In this document: positions 48,692-57,919 of the stretch, in pieces | Position numbering within the stretch: the stretch's first letter is position 1 | Layout of the letters: every line of letters starts with the position of its first letter | The notes under the pieces: model-generated | Told to the model about the DNA's origin: nothing | The model's input: the letters and a program-made list of their open reading frames with translations, nothing else | The model's database searches: none | Made by a program: the position numbers and the translations under genes | Assembly (NCBI RefSeq): GCF_000317225.1 | Contig: NZ_AJLL01000037.1 | Coordinates: 37,564 to 101,563 of the forward strand | DNA length: 64,000 bases | Source of the DNA: Fischerella thermalis PCC 7521 | Lineage (GTDB): Bacteria > Cyanobacteriota > Cyanobacteriia > Cyanobacteriales > Nostocaceae | Direction: 5' to 3'

Positions 48692-49781
48692 TGTGTTTCT
48701 CCTGTCAACAACTTCAGGTGAAAATTACAAGGTCAGCAGCCCAATTATTTTTGCGCCTAAATTGGTAATGGGTAATTGGTAATGGGTAATTGGTAATGGG
48801 TAATTGGTAATTAAGATACTGATGATTTTCCAATACTCAATGCCCGATGCCCAATCCCCAATCCCCAATCCCCCATATTCCTTGCCGTCACGGTGGCAAC
48901 AGATTTGCAGTTATAGTTAATAGCATCTTGTTGTAGTGACTGCGATCGCAATACCATGAGCTTGTAGACGCTTTGTCGCGTGTCCCTCGGGTGGTTGTCC
49001 ATTTGAGTGTCTCCTCGAATTTTGGGAAACACAAACAGATATTGACGCACTTTCTTTTTGAGGCTGGTTCGATGCATCCTGGAAGTTGTTAACCTAGTCA
49101 GAATAGTGAAGTACCTACCACTAAACGCTTCGCGTTATAGGGGAGGTTTCGCGTCTCATTTGCTGATGCTCTGTTGGGGACATGATTTTAATGATGTTTG
49201 TCTGTGAAGACAATCAGAGCCTTCCTCAGCATCTCTGGCTTTTGTGCCTTTATCTCCTCAAAGGAGAACCCGCGCAGCCACCCTGCTTCCCAAGGCAGTT
49301 ATTAAGTTAATTTTTCATCTTCCGGCTGATATCCCACTGCTAACTTTGGGTATAGCCCAGGACTTAAGCCGAATTAGTTAAATTTAGATGTGACAATATT
49401 TAAACATAAATTAAGTAATTAGAAAAACTTTTATTGACTCATAGAATGCCACTATTTCTAGTACTTATAGATACAACTAGATACAACCAACCAAACTCAT
49501 ATGTGTTACATACAACATCGGCTAGTTTGAAGCCAACGCCAAAAAGCAGCTATGCTGCTATGCTGTAGACGCTCGTTCAGACTATGTATCTGGTGGGTAG
49601 GCAAAAAGGAAACACCAAAAGTTTTTGCCTTTGGCAACAATTTTTGGTAATCCTGGCAGAAAGAATTAATCACCATAACATCTACCCATTTTGTGACTTG
49701 TTTATTAACTTTCTAATGATTTCTGCCGTACTGTGCTGGACATTCCAAATTTAAGATTAGTGTTCTCCAATACGAAATACT
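48692..49781. other. 1.1-kb gene-free region between cphB and trmD, rich in repeats
   Basis: It must hold the divergent promoters of cphBA and trmD. From left: a 14-mer tandem repeat (48762-48812), CCGATGCCCAATCCCC repeats (48840-48875), GTAGACGCTTTGTCGCG at 48965, CTAAACGCTTCGCGTT at 49121 and GCTGTAGACGCTCG at 49562, all of the GACGC palindrome type, and CTCCTCAAAGGAG near 49255. A minus-strand frame (48811-49077) partly translates the repeats and is not called. Confidence 0.6.
48762..48812. repeat. 14-bp tandem repeat (ATTGGTAATGGGTA)n
   Basis: About three and a half nearly perfect units. The same unit appears singly at 61014-61028 (GGTAATTGGTAATGGG). Confidence 0.88.
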
Positions 49782-50510
49782 GTGCGCTTTGATATAGTTA
49801 CGCTATTTCCTGATAGTTTTACCTCTATTTTGAGTTCCGGGCTGATTGGTAAAGCCTTGGCCAAACAGATTGCTCAGGTCAATTTAATAAATCCCCGCGA
49901 CTTTACTACCGATAAGCATCGTAAAGTCGATGATGAACCCTACGGCGGCGGTGTCGGAATGCTCATGAAACCAGAACCAATTTTTGCCGCCGTTGAATCC
50001 CTACCTGTTTTACCCAGAAGAGAGGTGATTCTGATGAGTCCCCAAGGACAAACAATAAATCAACCTCTGTTACGAGAATTAGCAACCAATTATGACCAAT
50101 TGGTGGTCATTTGTGGTCACTATGAAGGTGTAGATGAGCGAGTACTGCATTTAGTCACCCGTGAAATATCTTTGGGTGATTTTATTCTGACCGGTGGGGA
50201 AATTCCAGCAATGGCTTTGATTAATGGTGTAATGCGCCTACTACCAGGAACTGTTGGTAAGGTCGAGTCCCTCAAATCAGAAAGTTTTGAAGAAGGATTA
50301 TTAGATTATCCCCAATACACCCGTCCAGCAAATTTCCGTGGCTGGAAAGTACCAGATGTGCTACTGTCTGGCAATCATACTGAAATTGCTAAGTGGCGAT
50401 TAGAACAACAAATCAAAAGAACAGGCGATCGCCGTCCTGATTTGCTCAAGGCTTGGCTAGAAGAGAAGGAAGGGAAAGATGGGGAACTCGGTACCTCTGG
50501 AGGGGATTAG
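49782..50510 (+). CDS. trmD: tRNA (guanine37-N1)-methyltransferase
   Basis: 242 aa, GTG start (MRFDIVTLFPDSF, the usual TrmD N-terminus). It methylates G37 next to the anticodon using S-adenosylmethionine and prevents frameshifting. KVDDEPYGGGVGMLMKPEP, VICGHYEGVDERV and ISLGDFILTGGEIPAM are the SPOUT-fold knot motifs that bind the cofactor. YTRPANFRGWKVPDVLLSG and GNHTEIAKWR form the C-terminal tRNA-binding part. The last ten residues (EGKDGELGTSGGD) run into repeat-derived sequence. Confidence 0.95.
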   Translation: MRFDIVTLFPDSFTSILSSGLIGKALAKQIAQVNLINPRDFTTDKHRKVDDEPYGGGVGMLMKPEPIFAAVESLPVLPRREVILMSPQGQTINQPLLRELATNYDQLVVICGHYEGVDERVLHLVTREISLGDFILTGGEIPAMALINGVMRLLPGTVGKVESLKSESFEEGLLDYPQYTRPANFRGWKVPDVLLSGNHTEIAKWRLEQQIKRTGDRRPDLLKAWLEEKEGKDGELGTSGGD

Positions 50511-50596
50511 GGGAGATGGGGAGGTGGGGAGTGTGAGGGGTGTGAGGTGTGTGAGGAGTAAGTATTAAACAACTACTAACTACTAACTACTAAGAA
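50511..50596. repeat. Composite intergenic repeat, copy 3 (no palindrome)
   Basis: GGGGAGATGGGGAGGTGGGG, then GTGTGAGG-type units, then a TAACTACTAACTACTAAC tandem (ACTACTA-like heptamers). It starts at the trmD stop codon and reaches the ispF start region. Confidence 0.8.
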
Positions 50597-50620
50597 TTGA
50601 CATTTGACACTGGACTAAAA

Positions 50621-51100
50621 ATGAACATTCGGATTGGCAACGGTTATGATATTCATCGACTAGTGAGCGATCGTCCTCTGATTCTTGGCGGTATCAATAT
50701 ACCTCACTCTCTGGGTTTGCTAGGCCATAGTGATGCTGATGTCCTCACCCACGCGATTATGGATGCTATGCTAGGAGCTTTATCGCTAGGCGATATTGGA
50801 CATTATTTTCCCCCTAGCGATCCGCAATGGGCAGGTGCTGATAGTTTGGTGTTATTGAGTAAAGTTCACCAACTTATTCGCTCTCAAGGCTGGCAAATAG
50901 GCAATATAGACTCGGTGGTAGTAGCAGAACGCCCAAAATTAAAACCTCATATTCAAAAGATGAAGGAAAAAATTGCAGGAGTTTTACAATTACAACCAAA
51001 TCAAGTTGGAATTAAAGCTACTACCAATGAAAAACTAGGTCCTGTTGGGGAAGAACAAGGTATTTGCGCTTATGCAGTGGTTTTACTTTTACAAGGGTAA
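50621..51100 (+). CDS. ispF: 2-C-methyl-D-erythritol 2,4-cyclodiphosphate synthase
   Basis: 159 aa from the ATG at 50621 ([14 protein letters not shown]); a TTG eight codons earlier is open but adds repeat-like sequence. It makes the cyclic diphosphate of the MEP isoprenoid pathway that feeds carotenoid, phytol and quinone synthesis. GYDIHRL and [17 protein letters not shown] give the zinc ligands, and [18 protein letters not shown] the C-terminal substrate motif. Length is exactly typical. The 110-bp gap to trmD allows co-transcription. Confidence 0.96.
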   Translation: MNIRIGNGYDIHRLVSDRPLILGGINIPHSLGLLGHSDADVLTHAIMDAMLGALSLGDIGHYFPPSDPQWAGADSLVLLSKVHQLIRSQGWQIGNIDSVVVAERPKLKPHIQKMKEKIAGVLQLQPNQVGIKATTNEKLGPVGEEQGICAYAVVLLLQG

Positions 51101-51147
51101 TTTATTCAGTTAAACCCACTCAATTAGGTGAAATAGTTCATAATTAT

Positions 51148-51166
51148 AGTCAGCTTTTAGCTGACT
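51148..51166 (+). terminator. Short hairpin after ispF
   Basis: AGTCAGC (51148-51154), TTTTA loop, GCTGACT (51160-51166). Seven perfect base pairs but no T-run, so it may only stabilise the transcript end. Confidence 0.45.
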
Positions 51167-51223
51167 TGAGCTATTAGCGTCAAATTTAGTTGAGAGCAAA
51201 TAAAAATATTTTGATATTAATAA

Positions 51224-53023
51224 ATGATGAGTTTTGCTAGTATCTTTCCCTCTATTAAGCGTTTTCGCTTATTAATAATTCTGGCTTTAATCACCGCACT
51301 GGTAACTGTTGCTTGCAACCCGTCTAATTATCAAACAAAAGCTGCTCAAGTGCCGCAAATGATTGTGGCTGTTTTGGGTGAGCCTTCCACTTTTAACCCA
51401 GCCCTAAATGAGTCAGCATACAGTGTCTTTGGACCCCTTTATGACTCATTAATTAACGAAAATCCTCTTACTAATGAGTTAGAACCTGGTTTGGCTGAGT
51501 CTTGGCAAGTTCTTGACAATGGACAGCGAGTTGTCATCACTCTCAAAAAAGGACTTAAGTGGTCAGATGGTAAACCAATGACTGCTGATGATATTGTATT
51601 TAGCTACAATGACATTTACCTAAACCCCAAAATACCCACGCCGACGAAAGATTCTTTAAGAATTAATGAGCGTGGTGATACTCCTAAGGTAAGCAAAATA
51701 GATGACCTGAAAGTAGAATTCACTGTACCGGAACCTTTTGCTCCTTTTTTGAGATGGGTAGGTGGTATTACAATTTTGCCTGCTCATGCTCTCAAAGAAT
51801 CTGTCCACACAACCGATTCTGGTGGTAATCCCAAGTTTCTAACAATGTGGACAACAGGCACTGATCCCAAAGAAATTATTGGTAATGGGCCTTATGTTAT
51901 GGAAACTTATATCCCCAGTCAGCGAGTCATATTCCGACGCAATCCATACTATTGGCGCAAAGATGCTCAAGGCAATCCTCAACCTTACATAGAAAGGTTG
52001 ATTTTCCAGATAATTGAATCGACTGATAACCAGTTAATCAGTTTCCGCTCCGGACAGTTGGATAATCTCGAAGTTCCTCCAGAAGGTTTTAGTTTATTGA
52101 AGCGGGAAGAAAAACGAGCAAAGTTTAAAATTTATAATGGTGGACCAGATACTGGCACTACATTTATTTCTTTTAATCTCAATCAAGCTAAAAATGCTAA
52201 GGGTCAGCCTTTTGTAGATCCGATAAAATCTCGTTGGTTTAATAAGAAGGAATTTAGACAAGCAGTAGCCTATGCCATTGACCGCGAAACAATGAAAACA
52301 AATGCATTTCGTGGCTTAGGTGAGTTGCAAAATTCCTTCGTTTATGTCAAAAGTCCCTACTTTCTGCCTCCAGAAAAAGGCTTAAAAGTTTACAATTATG
52401 ATCCAGAAAAAGCCAAGAAATTACTTTTGCAAGCAGGGTTCAAATACAATGGCCAAAATCAGCTAGTAGATGAAGATGGCAATCGAGTGAGATTCACCCT
52501 ACTGACGAACGCTGAAAGGAAAGTTAGGGGGGATATGGCTGCACAAATTAGGCAGGATTTAGCTAAGATTGGCATTCAAGTTGATTTGCAAATCCTCAGT
52601 TTCAACGCTTATCTGGAAAAACTGAAAGTCACTCAAGATTGGGATTGTTATCTTGGTGGTTTTGCTGGTGGTGGTGTTGAACCTCACAGTGCTAGTAACA
52701 TCTGGAGAATTAACGGTGCATCCCATGCGTTTAATCTTGGTCCTCAGCCAGGGGATCCACCTATGACTGGTTGGGTAGTTTCTGATTGGGAAAAGGAAAT
52801 TGACCGTCTTTATATTAAGGGCGCTCAAGAAATAGATGAAAACAAACGCAAGGAAATTTATTACGAGTATCAGCGCATAGCCTCAGAACAATTACCATTT
52901 ATTCACTTGGTAGAAAGATTAGATTTGCAGGCAGTACGCGATCGCTTCCAAGGCATCAAGTATACCGCCCTCGGTGGCCCGTTCTGGAACCTTTATGAGT
53001 TAAAAATTGCTGAGGAAAATTAA
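51224..53023 (+). CDS. ABC transporter substrate-binding lipoprotein, family 5 (peptide/dipeptide type)
   Basis: 599 aa. The N-terminal LIILALITALVTVACNPS is a lipoprotein signal with a lipobox ending in Cys. The mature part is the SBP_bac_5 fold: GEPSTFNPAL, LVEPGLAESWQV-like (ELEPGLAESWQV), ITLKKGLKWSDGKPMTADDIVFSY, the family signature around residues 110-130, and KEFRQAVAYAIDRETM. It should bind oligopeptides, nickel chelates or other solutes outside the cell for an ABC importer; permease and ATPase genes are not in the window. It stands alone, as usual for cyanobacterial family-5 proteins. Confidence 0.9.
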   Translation: MMSFASIFPSIKRFRLLIILALITALVTVACNPSNYQTKAAQVPQMIVAVLGEPSTFNPALNESAYSVFGPLYDSLINENPLTNELEPGLAESWQVLDNGQRVVITLKKGLKWSDGKPMTADDIVFSYNDIYLNPKIPTPTKDSLRINERGDTPKVSKIDDLKVEFTVPEPFAPFLRWVGGITILPAHALKESVHTTDSGGNPKFLTMWTTGTDPKEIIGNGPYVMETYIPSQRVIFRRNPYYWRKDAQGNPQPYIERLIFQIIESTDNQLISFRSGQLDNLEVPPEGFSLLKREEKRAKFKIYNGGPDTGTTFISFNLNQAKNAKGQPFVDPIKSRWFNKKEFRQAVAYAIDRETMKTNAFRGLGELQNSFVYVKSPYFLPPEKGLKVYNYDPEKAKKLLLQAGFKYNGQNQLVDEDGNRVRFTLLTNAERKVRGDMAAQIRQDLAKIGIQVDLQILSFNAYLEKLKVTQDWDCYLGGFAGGGVEPHSASNIWRINGASHAFNLGPQPGDPPMTGWVVSDWEKEIDRLYIKGAQEIDENKRKEIYYEYQRIASEQLPFIHLVERLDLQAVRDRFQGIKYTALGGPFWNLYELKIAEEN

Positions 53024-53344
53024 ATTAAAGTGGGGAGGTGGGGTGATGGGGGAGTGTGAAGGGTATGAGGAGTGTGTATGTAGACGCGTAGCGGTGAGGG
53101 GGTCGCAGACGCCACGTGCTACAACTCTTGAACCCCCAAGGACGCAGTGGCTCCGTTTTCCGTCACGTAGACGCGCTCATAGGCTTAAGGTAAGGGTATG
53201 GGAACCCCCGTAGACGCCCGGAGGGCTTCCTGTAGTGGTGGAGTGTGAAGAATGGAAAATAACTACTAACCGATGTAGAAACGTGCCATGGCACGTCTGG
53301 TACAACTAACAAACAACAAACAAACAACCAATGACCATTGACAA
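53024..53344. repeat. Composite intergenic repeat, copy 4, longest version
   Basis: Order: GTGGGGAGGTGGGG at 53031, GTGTGAAGGGTATGAGGAG, several GTAGACGC palindromic units (53082, 53167, 53209), GGAGTGTGAAGAATGG, AACTACTAACC, the palindrome TGTAGAAACGTGCCATGG to 53304, and CAACTAACAAACAACAAAC with TGACCATTGACAAATGAC up to the larB start. A 68-codon frame (53007) is repeat translation. Confidence 0.82.
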
Positions 53345-54133
53345 ATGACAAATGACGAAAATTTGCGATCGCTACTTGAAGCTGTTGCCAATGGTAATGT
53401 TTCCCTGGATGTGGCCCTGGATGAACTCAAATATTTAGCTTATGAACCTGTGGGTGAGTTTGCCAAAATTGACAATCATCGCACCATCAGAACTGGTTTT
53501 CCGGAGGTGATTTGGGGCCCTGGTAAAACCCCCTCTCAAATTGCTCAAATTATGGAGACAATGCGTCTACGTAATCCTGTAGTTATGGCAACTCGCATTG
53601 TACCGGAGATTTATGCAGCACTGCAACCCAAGGTGAGAGATTTACGATACTACGAATCAGCAAGAATTTGTGCGATCGCTCCTCCCAATCTTCAGCCACG
53701 TTATCCTGGCACAATTGGCATTATTTCTGCTGGTACAGCCGATTTACCTGTAGCTGAAGAAGCCGCTGTCACCGCAGAACTTTCCGGCTTTCGTGTCCAG
53801 CGCCTCTGGGATGTGGGAGTCGCCGGCATTCACCGCTTGCTGAGTAACCGCCACGTGATTGCAAATGCCTCTGTGTTGATTGTCGTCGCAGGTATGGAGG
53901 GTGCTTTACCCAGTGTAGTAGCAGGTTTAGCAGACTGTCCGGTGATTGCTGTTCCTACTAGCATTGGTTACGGTGCAAGTTTCGGAGGTTTAGCACCTCT
54001 ATTGACAATGCTCAACTCTTGTGCATCTGGAGTTGGTGTAGTGAATATTGATAATGGCTTTGGCGCAGCAGTGTTAGCAGGAAAAATTTTGCGAACAGCC
54101 GAGAAATTGCGGATGGCATCATCTGATTCTTGA
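53345..54133 (+). CDS. larB: Nickel-pincer cofactor biosynthesis carboxylase LarB
   Basis: 262 aa. The N-terminal 90 residues are helical (LLEAVANGNVSLDVALDELKY) and include FPEVIWGPGKTPSQIAQIM; the C-terminal part resembles the PurE core: GIISAGTADLPVAEEAAVTAELSGF-type nucleotide loop (AGTADLPVAEEAA), VIVVAGMEGALPSVVAGL-like strand (VVAGMEGALPSVVAGL) and VPTSIGYGASFGGLAPLL. LarB carboxylates and hydrolyses nicotinate adenine dinucleotide as the first step of nickel-pincer nucleotide synthesis for lactate racemase and related enzymes. larC and larE are not here. The start ATG is embedded in a TGACAAATGAC repeat. Confidence 0.92.
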   Translation: MTNDENLRSLLEAVANGNVSLDVALDELKYLAYEPVGEFAKIDNHRTIRTGFPEVIWGPGKTPSQIAQIMETMRLRNPVVMATRIVPEIYAALQPKVRDLRYYESARICAIAPPNLQPRYPGTIGIISAGTADLPVAEEAAVTAELSGFRVQRLWDVGVAGIHRLLSNRHVIANASVLIVVAGMEGALPSVVAGLADCPVIAVPTSIGYGASFGGLAPLLTMLNSCASGVGVVNIDNGFGAAVLAGKILRTAEKLRMASSDS

Positions 54134-54432
54134 GTTATAACGGTGATGTTACTTTTACATTAGTGAAAAACATCACTCAGAAATGAAACTTTTGATCGCG
54201 TTGGCTGCCTTTGCTTTAAGCTTTTGGCTAACGATCAGTATCTCGATGTAATCAGAGGGAAAGGGCAAAGATGTAATACCATTTTTGATTTTGGATTGGA
54301 AAGTGGAGAACTCGGATCCCTAAAAGGGATCAGGAGAAACGGTGATCAGGGATTGGTGAAAAGTTCTTCCTTGTCCCCCTTTAACCCTTATTCAAGAATA
54401 AATTTGAACAAATTCAATTACTTAGTGATTCG

Positions 54433-54618
54433 ATGTCTCAGTTAATTTGGCATTTACCGGAAAATTTGAATATCCTAGCTCAAAACATCACTGATCCAAA
54501 TCTTATTGGTCAGATGCAAAAAGCCTTTACGCATTTTGTCCAATCAGGCCAAGCCTGGGCGCTCTTGATTGGATTGGCAATTGGTTATATGATTCGGAAT
54601 CTGACAAGTTTTGGTTAG
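54433..54618 (+). CDS. Small single-pass membrane protein, hypothetical
   Basis: 61 aa, ATG at 54433. A polar N-terminal part (SQLIWHLPENLNILAQN) precedes a hydrophobic helix at residues 42-56 (WALLIGLAIGYMIRN). Composition and length look coding and resemble short cyanobacterial membrane proteins, but no family is recognised. The 299-bp interval before it has no gene. Confidence 0.6.
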   Translation: MSQLIWHLPENLNILAQNITDPNLIGQMQKAFTHFVQSGQAWALLIGLAIGYMIRNLTSFG

Positions 54619-54771
54619 TGGTTATTTGTTGATGGTTGATTGTTGGTTGTTAGTGGTTAGTGGATAGTGGTTAGTGGTTAGTTGTTATTCCTCTACTCCT
54701 CACACTCCCCACACTCCCCACCTCCCTTGTCCCCCTTCCAATCCCCAGTCCCCGATCCCCAGCCTCTGAAC
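54619..54771. repeat. Composite intergenic repeat, copy 5, reverse orientation
   Basis: Reading the complement of copies 1-4: TTGTTGATGGTTGATTG, then TAGTGGTTAGTGG units, then CTACTCCTCACACTCCCC and CACTCCCCACCTCC, followed by CCAATCCCCAGTCCCC. It ends at the argH start, so argH has a C-rich leader without a Shine-Dalgarno sequence. Confidence 0.82.
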
Positions 54772-56172
54772 ATGACTCAACAGCAAACTTGGAGCCAGCG
54801 ATTTGAATTAGCCTTGCATCCTGCGATCGCTCGTTTTAATGCAAGTATTAGTTTTGACATTGAGTTAATAGAATATGATTTGACTGGCTCTGTTGCTCAT
54901 GCCCAGATGCTAACTAAATGTGGGATCATTTCTCCCGAAGAAGGAGAACAATTAGTTGCTGGTTTAGAACAAATCCGGCAAGAATATCGCCAAGGCAAGT
55001 TTAACCCCGGTATGGAAGCAGAAGACGTACACTTTGCTGTTGAGCATCGCCTTGTGGAAATTATTGGGGATGTGGGTAAAAAATTACACACAGGGCGTTC
55101 CCGCAACGACCAAGTAGGAACAGATACTAGATTGTATCTACGTGATCAGATCCAACAAATTCGTCAGCAACTGCGAGAATTCCAAAGTGTCCTGTTAGAT
55201 ATTGCTGATAATCACGTTGAAACTTTAATACCTGGTTACACCCACTTGCAACGCGCCCAACCCTTGAGTTTAGCTCACCACTTGTTGGCATACTTTCAAA
55301 TGGCACAACGAGACTGGGAACGCTTGGGAGATGTTTGGAAGCGAGTGAATATTTCACCTTTGGGCTGTGGTGCTTTGGCTGGAACAACTTTCCCAATTGA
55401 CCGCCATTACACAGCCCAACTATTGGATTTTGATAGTGTTTATGCTAACAGTCTGGATGGGGTGAGCGATCGCGATTTTGCGATCGAATTTTTGTGTGCT
55501 GCCAGCTTAATTATGGTTCATTTGAGCCGACTTTCAGAAGAAATCATTCTTTGGGCATCTGAAGAATTTGGTTTTGTCACCCTGAAAGATAGCTGTGCAA
55601 CTGGTTCCAGCATCATGCCTCAAAAGAAAAACCCTGATGTCCCAGAATTAGTGCGGGGAAAAACTGGGCGTGTCTTCGGTCATCTCCAAGCTTTGTTAGT
55701 AATTATGAAGGGACTGCCCTTGGCATACAACAAAGATCTACAAGAAGACAAAGAAGCTTTATTTGATAGTGTTAAAACCGTCAAAGCATGTCTAGAAGCA
55801 ATGACAATTTTGCTACGGGAGGGTCTGGAATTTCGTACCCAGCGCCTAGCACAAGCAGTATGTGAAGACTTTTCCAATGCTACCGATGTAGCCGATTATC
55901 TAGCAGCACGAGGTGTACCATTTCGAGAAGCATACAACCTTGTGGGTAAAGTAGTAAAAACCAGCATTGCTGCTGGCAAACTCCTGAAAGATTTAACCCT
56001 GGAAGAGTGGAAACAACTTCATCCAGCATTCGCAGCCGACATTTACGAAGCAATATCTCCTCGACAAGTAGTTGCTGCTCGTAATAGCTACGGTGGTACA
56101 GGTTTTGAGCAGGTAAGAATAGCATTATCTCATGCCCGTACTCAAATTGAGATTAATTCACCAACAAAATAA
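54772..56172 (+). CDS. argH: Argininosuccinate lyase
   Basis: 466 aa from the ATG at 54772 ([17 protein letters not shown]); the frame opens 30 codons earlier but that part only translates repeat DNA. It splits argininosuccinate to arginine and fumarate, the last step of arginine synthesis, which supplies cyanophycin. [21 protein letters not shown] and RNDQVGTD are N-terminal motifs; [10 protein letters not shown] carries a catalytic His; [15 protein letters not shown] is the superfamily signature with the catalytic Ser. It is complete and of normal length. A strong hairpin follows. Confidence 0.96.
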   Translation: MTQQQTWSQRFELALHPAIARFNASISFDIELIEYDLTGSVAHAQMLTKCGIISPEEGEQLVAGLEQIRQEYRQGKFNPGMEAEDVHFAVEHRLVEIIGDVGKKLHTGRSRNDQVGTDTRLYLRDQIQQIRQQLREFQSVLLDIADNHVETLIPGYTHLQRAQPLSLAHHLLAYFQMAQRDWERLGDVWKRVNISPLGCGALAGTTFPIDRHYTAQLLDFDSVYANSLDGVSDRDFAIEFLCAASLIMVHLSRLSEEIILWASEEFGFVTLKDSCATGSSIMPQKKNPDVPELVRGKTGRVFGHLQALLVIMKGLPLAYNKDLQEDKEALFDSVKTVKACLEAMTILLREGLEFRTQRLAQAVCEDFSNATDVADYLAARGVPFREAYNLVGKVVKTSIAAGKLLKDLTLEEWKQLHPAFAADIYEAISPRQVVAARNSYGGTGFEQVRIALSHARTQIEINSPTK

Positions 56173-56204
56173 ACCGAGTTTTTGTGGTAACAAAAACCCG
56201 GTTT
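56171..56204. terminator. Terminator after argH
   Basis: 15-bp arms AAACCGAGTTTTTGT (56171-56185) and ACAAAAACCCGGTTT (56190-56204), one mismatch, 4-nt loop. It overlaps the last base pairs of the stop codon TAA. The A/T-rich arms make it usable from both sides, for the convergent gene ending at 56270 too. Confidence 0.8.
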
Positions 56205-56269
56205 ATAACTTCAAGCTGTAATACTAAATTAGTGTTTTGGATTTTTGAGTGACGTGCTTGTAAGCTCCA

Positions 56270-57919
56270 TTAACCTCTATTTTTGAAAGATTCTAACCAT
56301 TCTTGGACTTGTTCTCTGGCAAGATCGCGAGATCCTAAACCAAAAGCAAGAGCGATCGCCACTGCAATCGCACCTAGTAGCAAGCCAAAGGCGAGATTGA
56401 CAATATCGGGTGCAACACCAATTTGTTGTAATGCCATTGCGGTGACTAGAGTGATAATTGCTATCCGTGTCACCTGACCTAAAATTCTAGCTTGGGGATT
56501 ACCAGAACTAGTAATAATGTTGAAAGCTAGATTGGCTAGATATAAACCGATAGCAAATATAATCACTCCAGCCAAGATGCGTCCGAGTACGACAACAATA
56601 CCAGTTACTAGCATTGTTAGGGCAGGGATATTAAGGATATTGACTGCTGCCACAGTCGCAAACAACATAATCCCAACTAATACAATAATGCCCGCAATTT
56701 CCGAGGGGGTGCGGCTGGGGGGGGTGGGTGCTGTTGGTTCTTCTGCGGGAATCACAATCCGTCTTGGGGGCGGTGATATACCCAACACGGACAAAATATT
56801 GTTAAAACCTATACTGGTCAAAATGTTAGTGACTAAATCTGCCACAAACCGCCCCAAGAAATAGGCAAGAATTAAAATGGCGATCGCTGTGAAGATGGCG
56901 GGAAGCACATTGAGAACTTGTTGCAACATCGCGATTGCCGGCACTGAAATCGCTGCTATTTGTAGAGTATTCAAAGCTGCGATCGCTACAGGAATCAAAA
57001 TTAGAACATAAACAATTGTGCCAATGATTCTGGAAAGAGGTTGAGTTCCCTCAGTGCGTGATAATCCTAATCGAGTTCCTAAATTGTCAATTCCTGTTGC
57101 TGCGAGTAAATTGGTGACAATCCGTTGAACAATAGTTGCTATGAACCAACCGACAACACCAATAATGATTGCTCCAAGGACGTTCGGTAGAATTGCCAAA
57201 ATCTCTGTTACCAGTGTTTCTACTGGTTGTAGTGCCCGTTGTAACCCCAGAGTATCTAGTATTGGTATCAAAAATAGTAAAAAGATGAACCAATACAGAG
57301 CATTACCAATGGTATTACTCAGAGGCAATTGATTTTGAGTAGTACCGCCATCTTCTGGCGGACTTAAACGTTCGTCTATTCTTAACGCCTGCAATCCTCT
57401 GATTGTGATTAGCTTGACAACACTGGCTACTAACCAAGCAACTCCTGCAAAAATCAGCGCACCCACCAATCTAGGTAAAAAGTCGCCAATTTGATTGAGA
57501 AAAGTATTCAGTGGTTGTGAAGCAACTCTTAATTCCAGTGTGTCTAGAACGGCAACTAAGGTCAGTAGTAGAATGCCCCAAAACACCAAATTGGAAATCA
57601 ATGTTTCGACTTTGGGAAGTTGGTTGTCTTCACGTCCAACTACACCTGCGGCGATGCGGTTATCTATTTGGGTGCGATTGAGAATTCCTCGTGTGACAGC
57701 AGCAACACTAGCAGCAATCAACCAGCCAGCTAACAAAATTAATACTGCTCCCAGCAATCGAGGCAGAAATGCACCTATCTGTTGGAAAGAGTTTTGCACA
57801 TAGGTGTTGAATCCAGTCTCTTGCGGTGGTAATGTGGGCGATTGTGCTAAAAATTTTTCTACCCTAATCCACAAATCGGCTGCCATTACTTGGGTTATAT
57901 TTTGCCAAGTTGTATTCAT
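56270..57919 (-). CDS. Mechanosensitive-channel-like membrane protein built from internal repeats (TM_helix family)
   Basis: 549 aa, ATG start. About 4.5 units with a period of roughly 96 residues, each starting with a FLPRLLGA-like motif (at residues 52, 149, 244, 340 and about 430), a Gly-rich helix ending in GWLIA, a short polar link with IDNRI or IDERL, and a second hydrophobic segment that ends LDTLEL or LDTLGL. This is the TM_helix repeat found with MscS-type channels in cyanobacteria. A proline-rich loop (PAEEPTAPTPPSRTP) interrupts the fourth and fifth units. The C-terminal beta domain of MscS is not evident, so it is channel-like rather than a typical MscS. It may respond to membrane tension (inference). 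Confidence 0.82.
   Translation of the reverse strand: MNTTWQNITQVMAADLWIRVEKFLAQSPTLPPQETGFNTYVQNSFQQIGAFLPRLLGAVLILLAGWLIAASVAAVTRGILNRTQIDNRIAAGVVGREDNQLPKVETLISNLVFWGILLLTLVAVLDTLELRVASQPLNTFLNQIGDFLPRLVGALIFAGVAWLVASVVKLITIRGLQALRIDERLSPPEDGGTTQNQLPLSNTIGNALYWFIFLLFLIPILDTLGLQRALQPVETLVTEILAILPNVLGAIIIGVVGWFIATIVQRIVTNLLAATGIDNLGTRLGLSRTEGTQPLSRIIGTIVYVLILIPVAIAALNTLQIAAISVPAIAMLQQVLNVLPAIFTAIAILILAYFLGRFVADLVTNILTSIGFNNILSVLGISPPPRRIVIPAEEPTAPTPPSRTPSEIAGIIVLVGIMLFATVAAVNILNIPALTMLVTGIVVVLGRILAGVIIFAIGLYLANLAFNIITSSGNPQARILGQVTRIAIITLVTAMALQQIGVAPDIVNLAFGLLLGAIAVAIALAFGLGSRDLAREQVQEWLESFKNRG

Noticed and set aside
48811..49077. 88-codon minus-strand frame upstream of cphB
   Set aside because: Its C-terminal part (GDWGLGIGHRALSIG) is a translation of the CCCAATCCCC repeats and its middle covers a GACGC palindrome.
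53007..53213. 68-codon plus-strand frame after the peptide-binding protein
   Set aside because: It overlaps the end of the real gene in another frame and translates the composite repeat.
54697..54720. ACTCCTCACAC motif resembling the core of the cyanobacterial small RNA Yfr1
   Set aside because: It lies in the C-rich repeat module that recurs elsewhere, without the flanking hairpins of Yfr1.
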